DNA of 36,307 bases from JAWXBM01 sp034440115 (GCA_034440115.1 JAWXBM010000089.1:1-36307), one strand, 5' to 3'; shown: positions 8,783 to 16,955, numbered from the stretch's first letter. Numbers and translations: made by a program. The notes: generated from the letters alone by a model not told the origin.

Positions 8783-9594
8783 GCTCACACTTACAACAGC
8801 AACTGGACCCGAACGGTGTACTCACACTGCAACTGGACCGGCCCGATGTTCATAACGCCTTTGGCGAACAACTGATTCGTGAATTGACCGAGGCGCTGCA
8901 GGCAGCAGCAGATGACCCGGCGGTTCGCATTCTTGTGCTAAGTGGCGCTGGCAAGAGTTTTTCTGCTGGGGCCGACCTCAACTGGATGAACAGCATGGTC
9001 GCTGCCAGCGCCGAAGAAAATGAGCTGGACGCGCAGCATTTGGCGCGCATGTTACGGCGGCTGAATTACTTTCCCAAACCGACCGTTGCGCGCATCCATG
9101 GTGCCGCTTTGGGTGGCGGTGTCGGTCTGGTGGCCTGTTGCGATATCGCCATCGCCGCAGACTCAGCGATTTTTGCATTGACCGAAGTACGGCTTGGACT
9201 GGCGCCCGCAGTCATTTCACCTTTTGTTTTCCGTCGCATCGGCGAAGGCCAGGCGCGGCGGTTTTTCCTTACCGCAGAAAAATTCAATGCAGCCCAGGCG
9301 CAACAGATGGGCCTGGTGCAATTGGTTGTTCCGGGCGAGGAGCTGGATACTGCGATCGCCGCACAGGTGGAGTTGTTGCTGCAAGGCGGCCCCAACGCCC
9401 TCAAGCAGGCCAAACGATTGATTTACAGCGTGGCCGGCCACGACAACACCCGGCAACGACAGATTGATGAAGACAATGCCCGCCTGATTGCCCGCTTGCG
9501 GGTTTCCGAAGAAGGCCAGGAGGGGCTGCGGGCTTATCTCGATAAACGCATACCGAGCTGGCGCCAGGCCAATAAAAAGCCAAGCGATGAGTGA
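8779..9594 (+). CDS. liuC: methylglutaconyl-CoA hydratase (enoyl-CoA hydratase/isomerase family)
   Basis: The 271-aa crotonase-fold protein would hydrate 3-methylglutaconyl-CoA to HMG-CoA. The oxyanion-hole segments GAGKSFSAGADLNWM and HGAALGGGVGLVACCD are present. The first catalytic Glu of classical enoyl-CoA hydratases is Gly here (GGGVGL). The second is kept in TEVRLGLAPAVISPFV, the pattern seen in LiuC-type hydratases. The ATG at 8779 (MSSHLQQ) is chosen because the crotonase fold starts immediately after it; the frame stays open upstream into liuB with no homology. The 3' end overlaps liuE by 8 nt. Function rests on family pattern plus context. Confidence 0.88.
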   Translation: MSSHLQQQLDPNGVLTLQLDRPDVHNAFGEQLIRELTEALQAAADDPAVRILVLSGAGKSFSAGADLNWMNSMVAASAEENELDAQHLARMLRRLNYFPKPTVARIHGAALGGGVGLVACCDIAIAADSAIFALTEVRLGLAPAVISPFVFRRIGEGQARRFFLTAEKFNAAQAQQMGLVQLVVPGEELDTAIAAQVELLLQGGPNALKQAKRLIYSVAGHDNTRQRQIDEDNARLIARLRVSEEGQEGLRAYLDKRIPSWRQANKKPSDE

Positions 9595-10480
9595 CAGGGT
9601 CACACTGGTAGAAGTCGGGCCGCGTGACGGACTGCAGAATGAAAAGACCATCATTCCGGCCGGGATCAAAATCGAGCTGATCAAACGTTTGGCGAATTGC
9701 GGCCTGCCGGTAGTTGAAGCCAGCAGCTTTGTCAGCCCCAAGTGGATTCCACAACTGGCCGACGCTGCTGAAGTGATGGCCGGTTTGGATTTGAACAGCA
9801 GCACGCGCTATCCCGTGTTGGTACCGAACCTGCAAGGTCTGGAGCGAGCCATCCTATCCGGCGCCCGCGAAGTCGCCGTATTCGCCGCAGCCTCCGAAAG
9901 CTTCAGTCAAAAAAACATCAATTGCTCGATAGCCGAATCACTGCAGCGACTGCGGCCGATTATTGCGCAGGCACGCAGCCAGGACATAACCGTGAGAGGC
10001 TATATTTCCTGCGTACTGGGCTGCCCCTATGAAGGCGCAGTCGCTATCAAAGCGGTGCAACAACTGGCAGAAGACCTGCTGGCAGCAGGCTGTTTTGAAA
10101 TCTCCCTGGGCGATACCATCGGTGTGGGCACTGCCAACCAGGCACGGGCTATGATTCGCGATCTGACCACAACCATTCCCGTCGAAAAACTCGCTGTGCA
10201 TTTTCACGATACCTACGGTCAGGCATTGGCCAATATCCTGGCTTGCATGGATTTGGGCATACGCATTGTCGATGCGTCGGTTGCAGGGCTGGGCGGCTGC
10301 CCTTATGCGCGCGGCGCCACCGGCAATGTGGCCACAGAAGACGTCACCTACATGCTGGCCGGAATGGGCATGGAAACCGGTGTTGACCTGGCTGCACTGG
10401 TGGCAACGGGGCAATGGATTTCGAACACACTGGGCCGGGGAAATAGCAGCCGCGCGGGTCGGACGTTAGCCAAACACTGA
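9587..10480 (+). CDS. liuE: hydroxymethylglutaryl-CoA lyase
   Basis: The 297-aa TIM-barrel lyase cleaves HMG-CoA to acetyl-CoA and acetoacetate, the last step of leucine degradation. VGPRDGLQNE at the N-terminus gives Arg13 and Asp14. Metal ligands His205 and His207 are in VHFHDTYGQ. The essential Cys238 is in the signature GLGGCPYARGATGN. The ATG at 9587 lies inside the end of liuC (8-nt overlap), so the two are translationally coupled. In Pseudomonas liuD normally lies between these two genes; here there is no room for it. Acetoacetate activation (CoA transferase or acetoacetyl-CoA synthetase) is not encoded nearby. Confidence 0.95.
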   Translation: MSDRVTLVEVGPRDGLQNEKTIIPAGIKIELIKRLANCGLPVVEASSFVSPKWIPQLADAAEVMAGLDLNSSTRYPVLVPNLQGLERAILSGAREVAVFAAASESFSQKNINCSIAESLQRLRPIIAQARSQDITVRGYISCVLGCPYEGAVAIKAVQQLAEDLLAAGCFEISLGDTIGVGTANQARAMIRDLTTTIPVEKLAVHFHDTYGQALANILACMDLGIRIVDASVAGLGGCPYARGATGNVATEDVTYMLAGMGMETGVDLAALVATGQWISNTLGRGNSSRAGRTLAKH

Positions 10481-10507
10481 TCCAGGGAAGTGATATTCCA
10501 TTGCTTC

Positions 10508-10561
10508 GTTCGCTGCTTTGCGCACCAGGAATTTTATTACTAACACCAACATTCAGCGAAC
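10508..10561. promoter_or_regulatory. spaced inverted repeat upstream of the SDR gene
   Basis: The arms gttcgctg and cagcgaac are separated by 38 nt in the 110-bp gap between liuE and the dehydrogenase gene. It could be a split operator or the base of an RNA stem. A strong AAGGAG lies just before the next ATG. Support is weak. Confidence 0.22.
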
Positions 10562-10590
10562 AATCTGATAATCAAGCAAGGAGCTATTAA

Positions 10591-11358
10591 ATGAAATTCA
10601 ATGAAGTCAAAGCATTGGTAACCGGCGGTGCCTCCGGGCTGGGATTGGCGGTGGCACGTCATATCGTCGAACAGGGTGGCAAGGTTGTATTGCTGGACGT
10701 CAACGACAAAGCCGGGCTGGACGCCGCCCATGAACTGGGCTGTGACACCTGTTACATCCATACCGATGTCAGCTCTGAGGCTGCAGTTGAGCTGGCCGTA
10801 GCAGAAGTAGTGGAGGCCAACGGCGGTCTGAATCTGGCGGTGAACTGCGCTGGTGTCCTCGGTGCCGGCCGGGTGCTCGGTCGCGAAGCGCCGATGGAAT
10901 TGTCCATGTTTACCCATACCATCATGATCAACCTGGTGGGCAGTTTCAACATCGCCAAAACCGCCGCCAATCATATGCAGAACAACGAACCCAATGAACA
11001 GGGTGAGCGCGGTGTTATCATCAACACAGCGTCAGTGGCCGCTTTTGAAGGACAAATTGGCCAGGCGGCCTACTCGGCGTCCAAGGGCGGCATCGTCAGC
11101 ATGACGCTGCCCATGGCCAGGGAACTGGCACGATTTGGTATACGGGTGATGACCATTGCGCCGGGAATATTCTGGACGCCCATGGTCGATGGCATGCCGG
11201 TGCAGGTGCAGGAAGCATTGAATGCTTCCATACCCTTCCCTTCCCGCCTTGGCAAGCCTGAAGAATTTGCTGCCATGGTGCAGCATATAACTGAAAACAG
11301 CTATTTGAACGGCAGTACCATTCGACTCGATGGCGCAGTTCGACTGGCGCCCAAATAA
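10591..11358 (+). CDS. short-chain dehydrogenase, 3-hydroxyacyl-CoA dehydrogenase type 2 (HSD10-like)
   Basis: The 255-aa Rossmann-fold enzyme has TGGASGLG (11-18) for NAD binding, the acidic end of the second strand at Asp36 (NAD rather than NADP preferred), NCAG at 85-88, and the Ser148-Tyr161-Lys165 triad in YSASKGG. The segments EGQIGQAAYSASKGG and MTIAPGIFWTPM are characteristic of the HSD17B10 group. That group oxidises 2-methyl-3-hydroxybutyryl-CoA (isoleucine pathway) and short 3-hydroxyacyl-CoAs. Placement after liuE and the presence of a thiolase in the block fit isoleucine degradation. AAGGAGC precedes the ATG. Exact substrate is inferred. Confidence 0.87.
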   Translation: MKFNEVKALVTGGASGLGLAVARHIVEQGGKVVLLDVNDKAGLDAAHELGCDTCYIHTDVSSEAAVELAVAEVVEANGGLNLAVNCAGVLGAGRVLGREAPMELSMFTHTIMINLVGSFNIAKTAANHMQNNEPNEQGERGVIINTASVAAFEGQIGQAAYSASKGGIVSMTLPMARELARFGIRVMTIAPGIFWTPMVDGMPVQVQEALNASIPFPSRLGKPEEFAAMVQHITENSYLNGSTIRLDGAVRLAPK

Positions 11359-11384
11359 CACAGCAGGAAATACAAGGATCATAA

Positions 11385-11792
11385 ATGGATACTTTTGCCG
11401 AAGTCCGCAATCACGTCATGGAGCATCATGAGCTGACCATAGACAAACCCTTCATCATCAGTTTTGATTACCTCATAGAAGATTCAGGGCGCTTGCAGAG
11501 CATCTTTCTGGCGGAGCTGAAAACCGGCGACGGTCGGCGCGTGCTGCGGGTGGAAACACCGGTAGCGCCGCTGGAGGATTTTGATGCCGAAAAGTGCCTG
11601 CGCATAAACCAGATGCAGCGCGTCGGTTACCTGGCAGTAGGCGATCTGGATGGCACGCCGTATATCAAGATGTGCGAAAACCTGCCTTATGCCTTTCTTG
11701 GCGATCAGGAACTGGACTATGCGATCCGTCACGTAGCCCGTTCAGCCGACCAGATGGAGCAATCATTGGAGCACGGTAACGACCTGTCCTGA
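11385..11792 (+). CDS. conserved-looking hypothetical protein, 135 aa
   Basis: I do not recognise this protein securely. It is acidic, has no signal peptide or membrane segment, and shows an alternating alpha/beta pattern with strands ILRVETPVAPL-like and RVGYLAVGDLDG, followed by a C-terminal helix (DQELDYAIRHVARSADQMEQ). The ending loosely resembles YbjN or type III chaperone-like folds, which is only a guess. The ATG follows AAGGA at 11374, 26 nt after the SDR stop, so it probably belongs to the end of the liu transcript. It is real by codon pattern and spacing; function is unknown. Confidence 0.7.
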   Translation: MDTFAEVRNHVMEHHELTIDKPFIISFDYLIEDSGRLQSIFLAELKTGDGRRVLRVETPVAPLEDFDAEKCLRINQMQRVGYLAVGDLDGTPYIKMCENLPYAFLGDQELDYAIRHVARSADQMEQSLEHGNDLS

Positions 11793-11815
11793 GTTTTTCA
11801 GAGTCTGCGATTTTG

Positions 11816-11871
11816 GGCCAGAAGTCATGGGCCTGAAATTTCCGGCCTGAAATTTTTGGCCTGATTTATTT
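11816..11871 (+). repeat. 14-bp degenerate tandem repeat, four copies
   Basis: Four successive 14-nt units lie in the spacer before the ferritin-like gene: ggccagaagtcatg, ggcctgaaatttcc, ggcctgaaattttt and ggcctgatttattt. A weaker fifth copy may precede them at 11802. The units become more T-rich downstream. They lie between the hypothetical gene's stop and a strong AAAGAGGAG ribosome site. Confidence 0.65.
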
Positions 11872-11965
11872 ATAGTTAGAGCAGGCAGTAAACCAGCAGT
11901 AAACCAATGGAGTTAGTACATCTGCACAACGCTAGCGAATCATCTTAAACAAAGAGGAGTAATTT

Positions 11966-12253
11966 ATGGCCAACGAAGGCTATCATGAACCCATCGCCGA
12001 ACTGAGCGATGCAACCCGCGACATGCACCGCGCCATCACCTCCCTGATGGAAGAACTCGAAGCGGTGGACTGGTACAACCAGCGCGTCGATGCCTGCAAG
12101 GATAAAGAGCTGGCCGCCATCCTGGCGCACAATCGCGACGAGGAAAAAGAACATGCCGCGATGGTGCTGGAATGGATACGTCGCCGCGACCCCCGGTTCG
12201 ACAAGGAATTGAAAGAGTATTTGTTCAGCACCGAGGAAATTGCTCACCAGTGA
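11966..12253 (+). CDS. encapsulated-ferritin (EncFtn) family protein, stand-alone core domain
   Basis: The 95-aa all-helical protein matches the EncFtn iron-oxidising family known as encapsulin cargo. The family core EELEAVDWYNQRVDA and AHNRDEEKEHAAMVLEW is nearly intact. By alignment from memory to the Rhodospirillum rubrum protein (offset two residues), the ferroxidase ligands are Glu30, Glu60 and His63. Entry-site residues are Glu29, Glu32 and Trp36, and His55 is also kept. Known members form annular decamers that oxidise Fe(II). The protein stops right after the core (YLFSTEEIAHQ). The C-terminal encapsulin-targeting peptide is missing, and no encapsulin (HK97-fold) gene is in the window. 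AGGAG lies 7 nt before the ATG. A hairpin terminator follows, so it may be monocistronic. Confidence 0.88.
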   Translation: MANEGYHEPIAELSDATRDMHRAITSLMEELEAVDWYNQRVDACKDKELAAILAHNRDEEKEHAAMVLEWIRRRDPRFDKELKEYLFSTEEIAHQ

Positions 12254-12263
12254 CAAGTCGTTG

Positions 12264-12304
12264 ATCCGGTCACATCAGCGCGACCGGATTCTTGTTATAT
12301 TCTT
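12264..12304 (+). terminator. intrinsic terminator after the EncFtn gene
   Basis: An 8-bp stem, atccggtc / gaccggat, with a 10-nt loop is followed by the T-rich run tcttgttatattctt. It separates the ferritin-like gene from frmA. Confidence 0.6.
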
Positions 12305-12342
12305 GAGCGACATTTAAATCCAAACCAAGCAGGATTCATACC

Positions 12343-13452
12343 ATGAAATCGAGAGCGGCAGTCGCCTGGGAAGCAGGCAAACCCCTGGAAATTGAAGAAG
12401 TCGACGTACAGGGTCCGAAGGAAGGTGAAGTACTGGTGCGCATGGTGGCTACCGGAGTTTGTCATACCGATGCGTTCACTCAATCGGGCGCGGATCCCGA
12501 GGGAATTTTTCCTTCCATACTGGGGCATGAAGGCGGCGGTATCGTCGAGGAAATTGGCGCTGGTGTAACCAGCGTCAAAGTCGGCGACCATGTGATTCCG
12601 CTGTACACACCTGAATGTCGCAAGTGCAAATACTGCCTGTCGGGCAAAACCAATCTATGCCAGGCCATCCGCGCCACCCAGGGCAAAGGCCTGATGCCAG
12701 ACGGCACCAGCCGCTTCTCCATCAACGGCAAACCCATTTATCACTACATGGGCACCTCGACTTTTTCCCAGTACAGCGTGATGCCGGAAATCTCGCTGGC
12801 CAATATCAGCAAAGAAGCACCGCTGGATAAAGTCTGCCTGCTGGGTTGTGGCATCACCACCGGCATCGGTGCAGTGCTCAATACCGCCAAGGTTGAAGCG
12901 GGAGCCAATGTTGCTGTTTTTGGGCTGGGCGGAATTGGCCTGAGCGTGGTACAGGGCGCGGTCATGGCCAAAGCCGGACGCATTGCCTGTATCGATATCA
13001 ACCCGGACAAATTCGACATGGCGCGCAAGCTGGGTGCCACCGACTTTATCAATCCCAAGGATTACGACAAGCCCATACAGGAAGTCATTGTTGACCTGTT
13101 TGATGGCGGCGCTGATTATTCTTTTGAATGCATCGGCAATGTCGAACTGATGCGCGCAGCTTTGGAATGCTGCCACAAGGGCTGGGGTGAATCGATCATC
13201 ATCGGCGTGGCTGGAGCCGGCCAGGAGATCAAGACCCGCCCTTTCCAACTGGTTACCGGTCGCGTCTGGCGCGGTACGGCATTTGGCGGCGTACGCGGTC
13301 GTACCGAGTTACCTGGTTATGTAGATAAATACATGCAGGGTGAAATCCGAATCGACGAAATGGTTACCCATACCATGGGCCTGGAAGACATCAACAAGGC
13401 TTTTGACCTGATGCATCACGGCGAAAGCATTCGCTCAGTAATCATTTACTAA
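12343..13452 (+). CDS. frmA: S-(hydroxymethyl)glutathione dehydrogenase / class III alcohol dehydrogenase
   Basis: The 369-aa zinc medium-chain dehydrogenase oxidises S-hydroxymethylglutathione (formaldehyde plus GSH) to S-formylglutathione with NAD. Catalytic zinc ligands Cys40 (VCHTDAFT) and His62 (GHEGGG) are present, as are structural zinc cysteines 92, 95, 98 and 106 in CRKCKYCLSGKTNLC. The nucleotide loop is GLGGIGLSVVQG. AFGGVRGRTELP and the HTMGLEDINKAFDLMHHGESIRSV ending are class III features. It lies 22 nt before frmB, making a two-gene formaldehyde detoxification operon. No frmR-type regulator is adjacent. Confidence 0.96.
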   Translation: MKSRAAVAWEAGKPLEIEEVDVQGPKEGEVLVRMVATGVCHTDAFTQSGADPEGIFPSILGHEGGGIVEEIGAGVTSVKVGDHVIPLYTPECRKCKYCLSGKTNLCQAIRATQGKGLMPDGTSRFSINGKPIYHYMGTSTFSQYSVMPEISLANISKEAPLDKVCLLGCGITTGIGAVLNTAKVEAGANVAVFGLGGIGLSVVQGAVMAKAGRIACIDINPDKFDMARKLGATDFINPKDYDKPIQEVIVDLFDGGADYSFECIGNVELMRAALECCHKGWGESIIIGVAGAGQEIKTRPFQLVTGRVWRGTAFGGVRGRTELPGYVDKYMQGEIRIDEMVTHTMGLEDINKAFDLMHHGESIRSVIIY

Positions 13453-13474
13453 CCCGGAATCAAAGGCAGCCTGC

Positions 13475-14311
13475 ATGGAAATTATTGCTCATTACCGCAG
13501 CTTTGGCGGCGAAGTACAACGCGTAAAGCACCGCTCAGAGTCTTGTGACTGCGACATGGTGTTCGGGATTTTCCTGCCGCCGCAGGCAGCTCCCCAGCCC
13601 GTGCCGGTGCTGTACTGGTTGTCCGGCCTGACCTGTACCGATGAGAATTTCATGCAGAAAGCCGGCGCTCAACGGGTAGCGGCCGAATTGGGTATTGCCA
13701 TCGTTTGCCCCGACACCAGCCCGCGCGGCACCGATCTTCCGGGTGAGCATGAAAGTTATGATCTGGGCTCCGGAGCCGGTTTCTACGTCAATGCGACGGA
13801 GCAACCCTGGGCCGAACACTACCGCATGTACGACTACGTGACCCAGGAATTGCCAGCATTCGTCGAACAGAATTTTCCGGTATCAGACCGGCGTGGTATC
13901 AGCGGCCATTCCATGGGCGGGCACGGCGCGCTGGTCTGCTACCTGCGCAATCCCGAACGCTACCTTTCATTGTCGGCATTCGCACCGATCTGTCACCCCT
14001 CCAACTGTGCCTGGGGGCAAAAAGCTTTTGACGCTTACCTCGGTGACGATCGCAATGCCTGGATGGAGTACGACGCAGCTCTGCTGATCGGAGATGCTGA
14101 AAAGAAACTACCGCTGTTGATCGACCAGGGCCTGAACGATGAATTCCTTACCGACCAGTTAAAACCGGGCTGCCTCGAGCAAGCCTGTATCGCCAGCCAC
14201 TATCCGTTGACTTTGCGCATGCAGGAAGGATATGACCATAGCTATTACTTTATAGCCAGCTTTATTGAAGATCATCTGCGCCACCACGCAAAAACCTTAC
14301 TCGCGGAGTAA
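13475..14311 (+). CDS. frmB: S-formylglutathione hydrolase
   Basis: The 278-aa esterase-D-type alpha/beta hydrolase converts S-formylglutathione to formate and glutathione. Nucleophile Ser146 is in GHSMGGHGAL and His255 is in GYDHSYYFIASFIEDH. The acid is probably the Asp in QGLNDEFL. YWLSGLTCTDENFMQKAGAQ and CPDTSPRG are close family signatures. The length equals the family norm. It is cotranscribed with frmA and ends facing the convergent thioredoxin-like gene 36 bp away. Confidence 0.96.
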   Translation: MEIIAHYRSFGGEVQRVKHRSESCDCDMVFGIFLPPQAAPQPVPVLYWLSGLTCTDENFMQKAGAQRVAAELGIAIVCPDTSPRGTDLPGEHESYDLGSGAGFYVNATEQPWAEHYRMYDYVTQELPAFVEQNFPVSDRRGISGHSMGGHGALVCYLRNPERYLSLSAFAPICHPSNCAWGQKAFDAYLGDDRNAWMEYDAALLIGDAEKKLPLLIDQGLNDEFLTDQLKPGCLEQACIASHYPLTLRMQEGYDHSYYFIASFIEDHLRHHAKTLLAE

Positions 14312-14347
14312 GCCCACTGCCCCAGCTCGCCCCAGCAATTTTTTCCG

Positions 14348-14878
14348 CTACTGCGCCAACCAGTTACGCAGTCGCAGGCCCAGGGAGGTCGAATAGCCGA
14401 CTGAGCGGCTGGCAATGTTGCCCGCGTCATCAATCACAAAGTAAGTTGGAAAGGCCCGAATATTCCAGTCCTTTGCAGTTTGACCTGAGCCCAGCAAAAC
14501 CGGCAGAACGATCTCCGTTTCAGCGACAAACTCAGCTACCTCAGATGGATTGGCAAAATCCAGCGCAATGGCTGTAGCCCATTCAATGTCTCCAGCCAGC
14601 ACCTGCTGATCGAGGTTGTCGATACTGCTTTTGCAGATGCCACACCAGGGTGCAAAAAAGTACACCACACCGGCTTCACCGGGTTCGATGGCGGTTGCCA
14701 ACTCGCTGCTCACCAATAATTTCAACACCGTCGACGGAGCAGCTTCGCCAAATGGCAGGTCGCGGGTTTGCCACGCATGTATGCCCCACATCACCAGCAA
14801 CAGGGCGATAAGGTCAAAACCCAGCGCGAGCCAATAATGCGATCTGAATTTCTTCCAAAAGGAGATGAGCTTGGGCAT
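14348..14878 (-). CDS. membrane-anchored thioredoxin-like protein
   Basis: The protein (176 aa from the ATG at 14878) has one N-terminal membrane segment (about residues 15-34). A periplasmic thioredoxin-like domain follows, with active site WCGIC (Cys79, Cys82) and the cis-Pro loop AFPTYFVID. It resembles TlpA/DsbE- or ScsD-type thiol-disulfide proteins; which one cannot be decided. A TTG at 14897-14899 would add seven residues; neither start has a clear ribosome site. It follows the ATL gene on the same strand by 41 nt. The redox partner is unknown and no DsbD-type gene is nearby. Confidence 0.85.
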   Translation of the reverse strand: MPKLISFWKKFRSHYWLALGFDLIALLLVMWGIHAWQTRDLPFGEAAPSTVLKLLVSSELATAIEPGEAGVVYFFAPWCGICKSSIDNLDQQVLAGDIEWATAIALDFANPSEVAEFVAETEIVLPVLLGSGQTAKDWNIRAFPTYFVIDDAGNIASRSVGYSTSLGLRLRNWLAQ

Positions 14879-14919
14879 ATCAGACGCTGCAACAGGCAAT
14901 GGAGATTTTCAATTTTGCA

Positions 14920-15291
14920 TCAGTCTTGACCGGCAGGCGGGCTGCCCCAGAGCAATGCATCCAGGGCACCCTGGTAGCCAAAGCGTTGCAGGTCGATCAA
15001 GTCGTTTTTGAATTTCACACCTTCATCTTCCAACCGGTTCTTCTGCTGCAGGTAATGTGGATGGTCGGGAGGAAACGAAATTTTACCCTGAGCATTAATT
15101 ACTCTGTGCCAGGGCAGCTTCACACCCTTTGGCGCATAACGCATGGCCATGCTTACCCGGCGTGCCGAGCCACCCGGCCCAGCCAACCGTGCGACCTCGC
15201 CATAAGTAAGCACATGACCACGCGGGATTCCCTGGATTACCTGGCAAACACTGAGTGCCCAGGTTTTGAAAGCGGTTTTCTCAGTTTCCAT
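14920..15291 (-). CDS. alkyltransferase-like protein (ATL), MGMT family without the acceptor Cys
   Basis: The 123-aa protein matches the DNA-binding C-terminal domain of O6-methylguanine-DNA methyltransferases: the IPRGHVLTYGEVARLAG helix, an RRVSMAM helix, then LPWHRVI. In true methyltransferases the motif is PCHRV. Here Trp61 replaces the alkyl-accepting Cys, as in E. coli YbaZ and other ATL proteins. Those proteins bind O6-alkylguanine and hand it to nucleotide excision repair rather than reversing it. Size fits YbaZ. It is the upstream partner of the thioredoxin-like gene. Confidence 0.92.
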   Translation of the reverse strand: METEKTAFKTWALSVCQVIQGIPRGHVLTYGEVARLAGPGGSARRVSMAMRYAPKGVKLPWHRVINAQGKISFPPDHPHYLQQKNRLEDEGVKFKNDLIDLQRFGYQGALDALLWGSPPAGQD

Positions 15292-15386
15292 AATTTCAGC
15301 ACTACTGACAACAATCAGACATTAAAGTTAGTATCGCCTTAACCAATCACTCAGTTCCAGCAGCAAACCGAAAGAGACAACCCCAC

Positions 15387-16025
15387 ATGAGCACTCAACC
15401 CGACACCCGTTTACGGCGTTTACGCGAAAAAGGCAGCAAAGATTTTACCCTCGCCTGTGAAATTATTGATGCGGCAAAAATCTGCCACGTGGGTATTACC
15501 GTTGATGAACAACCCTATGTATTGCCCATGGCTATGGCTCGTGACGGCAAGCATTTATTGTTGCACGGTTCCATCGCCAGCCGCGTGATGAAAAGTCTCG
15601 ACTCTGGAATCAACTGCTGCGTGACCGTTACCCACCTGGATGGTCTGGTGCTGGCGCGGTCCGCCTTTAATTCATCCATGCACTATCGCAGTGTGATGAT
15701 TTTTGGTGTGGCCACAGCGGTAACCGGGTTTGCCGACAAGGAACACGGCCTTAAGCTTCTTACCGAACATCTTCTGCCGGGACGTATGGCTGACATTCGC
15801 CCATCTACGCGCAAGGAAATCAATGCGACTATGTTTTTAAGATTGCCGCTGAAAACTTTTACCGTAAAGGTCAGCAAAGCGCCGCCGGACGACCCGCAGA
15901 AAGATCTGGAATCTACCGCTTGGGCTGGCGTAGTGCCATTGCGACTCAAAGCAGGCAAGCCAATAGCCGCCCCCGACCTGGCGAAGGGCATCACCGTGCC
16001 AGCCAACGTGCGCCACTTGCGTTAG
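15387..16025 (+). CDS. pyridoxamine 5'-phosphate oxidase-related flavin-binding protein
   Basis: The 212-aa protein has the split-barrel flavin-binding fold of the Nim/PNPOx-related family. It has a helix then AAKICHVGI and YVLPMAMARDGKHLLLHGSIASRVMKSL, where GSxxSR contacts FMN phosphate in relatives. NCCVTVTHLDGLVLARSAFNSSMHYRSVMIFG follows, another family hallmark. The C-terminal part (KTFTVKVSKAPPDD... WAGVVPL) is also typical. Members bind FMN or F420-like flavins and reduce small molecules; the substrate here is unknown. A purine-rich AAAGAGA lies before the ATG. It runs divergently from the ATL gene and convergently to the hydrolase gene 15 bp away. Confidence 0.85.
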   Translation: MSTQPDTRLRRLREKGSKDFTLACEIIDAAKICHVGITVDEQPYVLPMAMARDGKHLLLHGSIASRVMKSLDSGINCCVTVTHLDGLVLARSAFNSSMHYRSVMIFGVATAVTGFADKEHGLKLLTEHLLPGRMADIRPSTRKEINATMFLRLPLKTFTVKVSKAPPDDPQKDLESTAWAGVVPLRLKAGKPIAAPDLAKGITVPANVRHLR

Positions 16026-16040
16026 AGCCCATCAAAGCAA

Positions 16041-16955
16041 TCAGCAGTCACCATGTTCCTGTGAGTGTTGCGCATGCGCTATCAGTGCTTCTGTAACTGC
16101 GTGCGGAGCTTCCAACTGCGGATAATGTCCAACGCCCCCTAGTTGGTGCAGCACAGCGTGGGGGTTGTTGACCGCAATGCGTTCCGCAATGGCCGGCACG
16201 GCCACCGGATCTTGCTGGCCCCAGATCAAACTGAAAGGTAACTCCAGTCTGTGCAGCGGGCCCGTCCAGCGCTCGCCCCTGCGCACCCGCTCCTTCATGT
16301 AGGACGCCACACCCGACAGCGCCTTACGCCCCTGTTTGTAAATAATCAACGCCCACTGTTCCTGATAATGCTGCTGGTTGAATTGAGCGGGGTTGGCATA
16401 GACTCTGGGATACTGCAGGCGAAATAACCGCCAACTGCTCAGGCGCGCAGTAATGGGGCCAAGTATCGGTGTGCGTAACAGTCGCTGGGTTAACAGCGGC
16501 TGATGTAAATCCATATACACACCGCCGTTCAACATGACCAATGAATTCAGTGCAAATGGATAGTTTCCTTGTTCACGCCGAAACAACAATTCACAGGCCA
16601 CGCTGTTGCCCATGTCGTGGGCCAGCAAATCAAACCGGGTAATTCCACAATAGCGTAGCAGGCCTTCGGCAACATCCAGTTGGCACAGCAAAGAGTAATC
16701 ATGCCTGGCGGGTTTATCAGATAGACCGTAGCCGGGGAAATCGAATACCAATACCCGCCAGTGCTGTTGCAATCCTGGCAGCAACAAGTGCCAATCCCAA
16801 CTGCTGGTGGGAAAACCGTGGAAGCAGACCAGCCAGGGCAGATCAGTTCTTTGTTCATTCAGCCTGCGAAAAAACACCTGCAGACCGCTAACGGACAAGA
16901 ACTCTCCGGCATCACGCCAGGCCAGTATGCTGGTGGGCAGCTCACTATTCTTCAT
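16041..16955 (-). CDS. alpha/beta hydrolase, MEST / epoxide-hydrolase-like
   Basis: The 304-aa hydrolase has the HGFPTSSWDW oxyanion region (His46) and an Asp nucleophile: the elbow reads LLAHDMGN with Asp114 where esterases have Ser. GQQDPVAVP carries Asp249 and GVGHYPQLEAP carries His277. An Asp nucleophile is typical of epoxide hydrolases and haloalkane dehalogenases. LNGGVYMDLHQPLL and HYPQLE most resemble the MEST (mesoderm-specific transcript) branch, whose reaction is unknown. Its ATG abuts the trmJ stop (TGA then ATG), so the two are translationally coupled. Confidence 0.88.
   Translation of the reverse strand: MKNSELPTSILAWRDAGEFLSVSGLQVFFRRLNEQRTDLPWLVCFHGFPTSSWDWHLLLPGLQQHWRVLVFDFPGYGLSDKPARHDYSLLCQLDVAEGLLRYCGITRFDLLAHDMGNSVACELLFRREQGNYPFALNSLVMLNGGVYMDLHQPLLTQRLLRTPILGPITARLSSWRLFRLQYPRVYANPAQFNQQHYQEQWALIIYKQGRKALSGVASYMKERVRRGERWTGPLHRLELPFSLIWGQQDPVAVPAIAERIAVNNPHAVLHQLGGVGHYPQLEAPHAVTEALIAHAQHSQEHGDC

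Noticed and set aside
12254..12342. Possible hidden encapsulin-targeting peptide by readthrough or frameshift after the EncFtn stop
   Set aside because: The frame past the stop encodes no targeting-like hydrophobic motif and overlaps a good intrinsic terminator.
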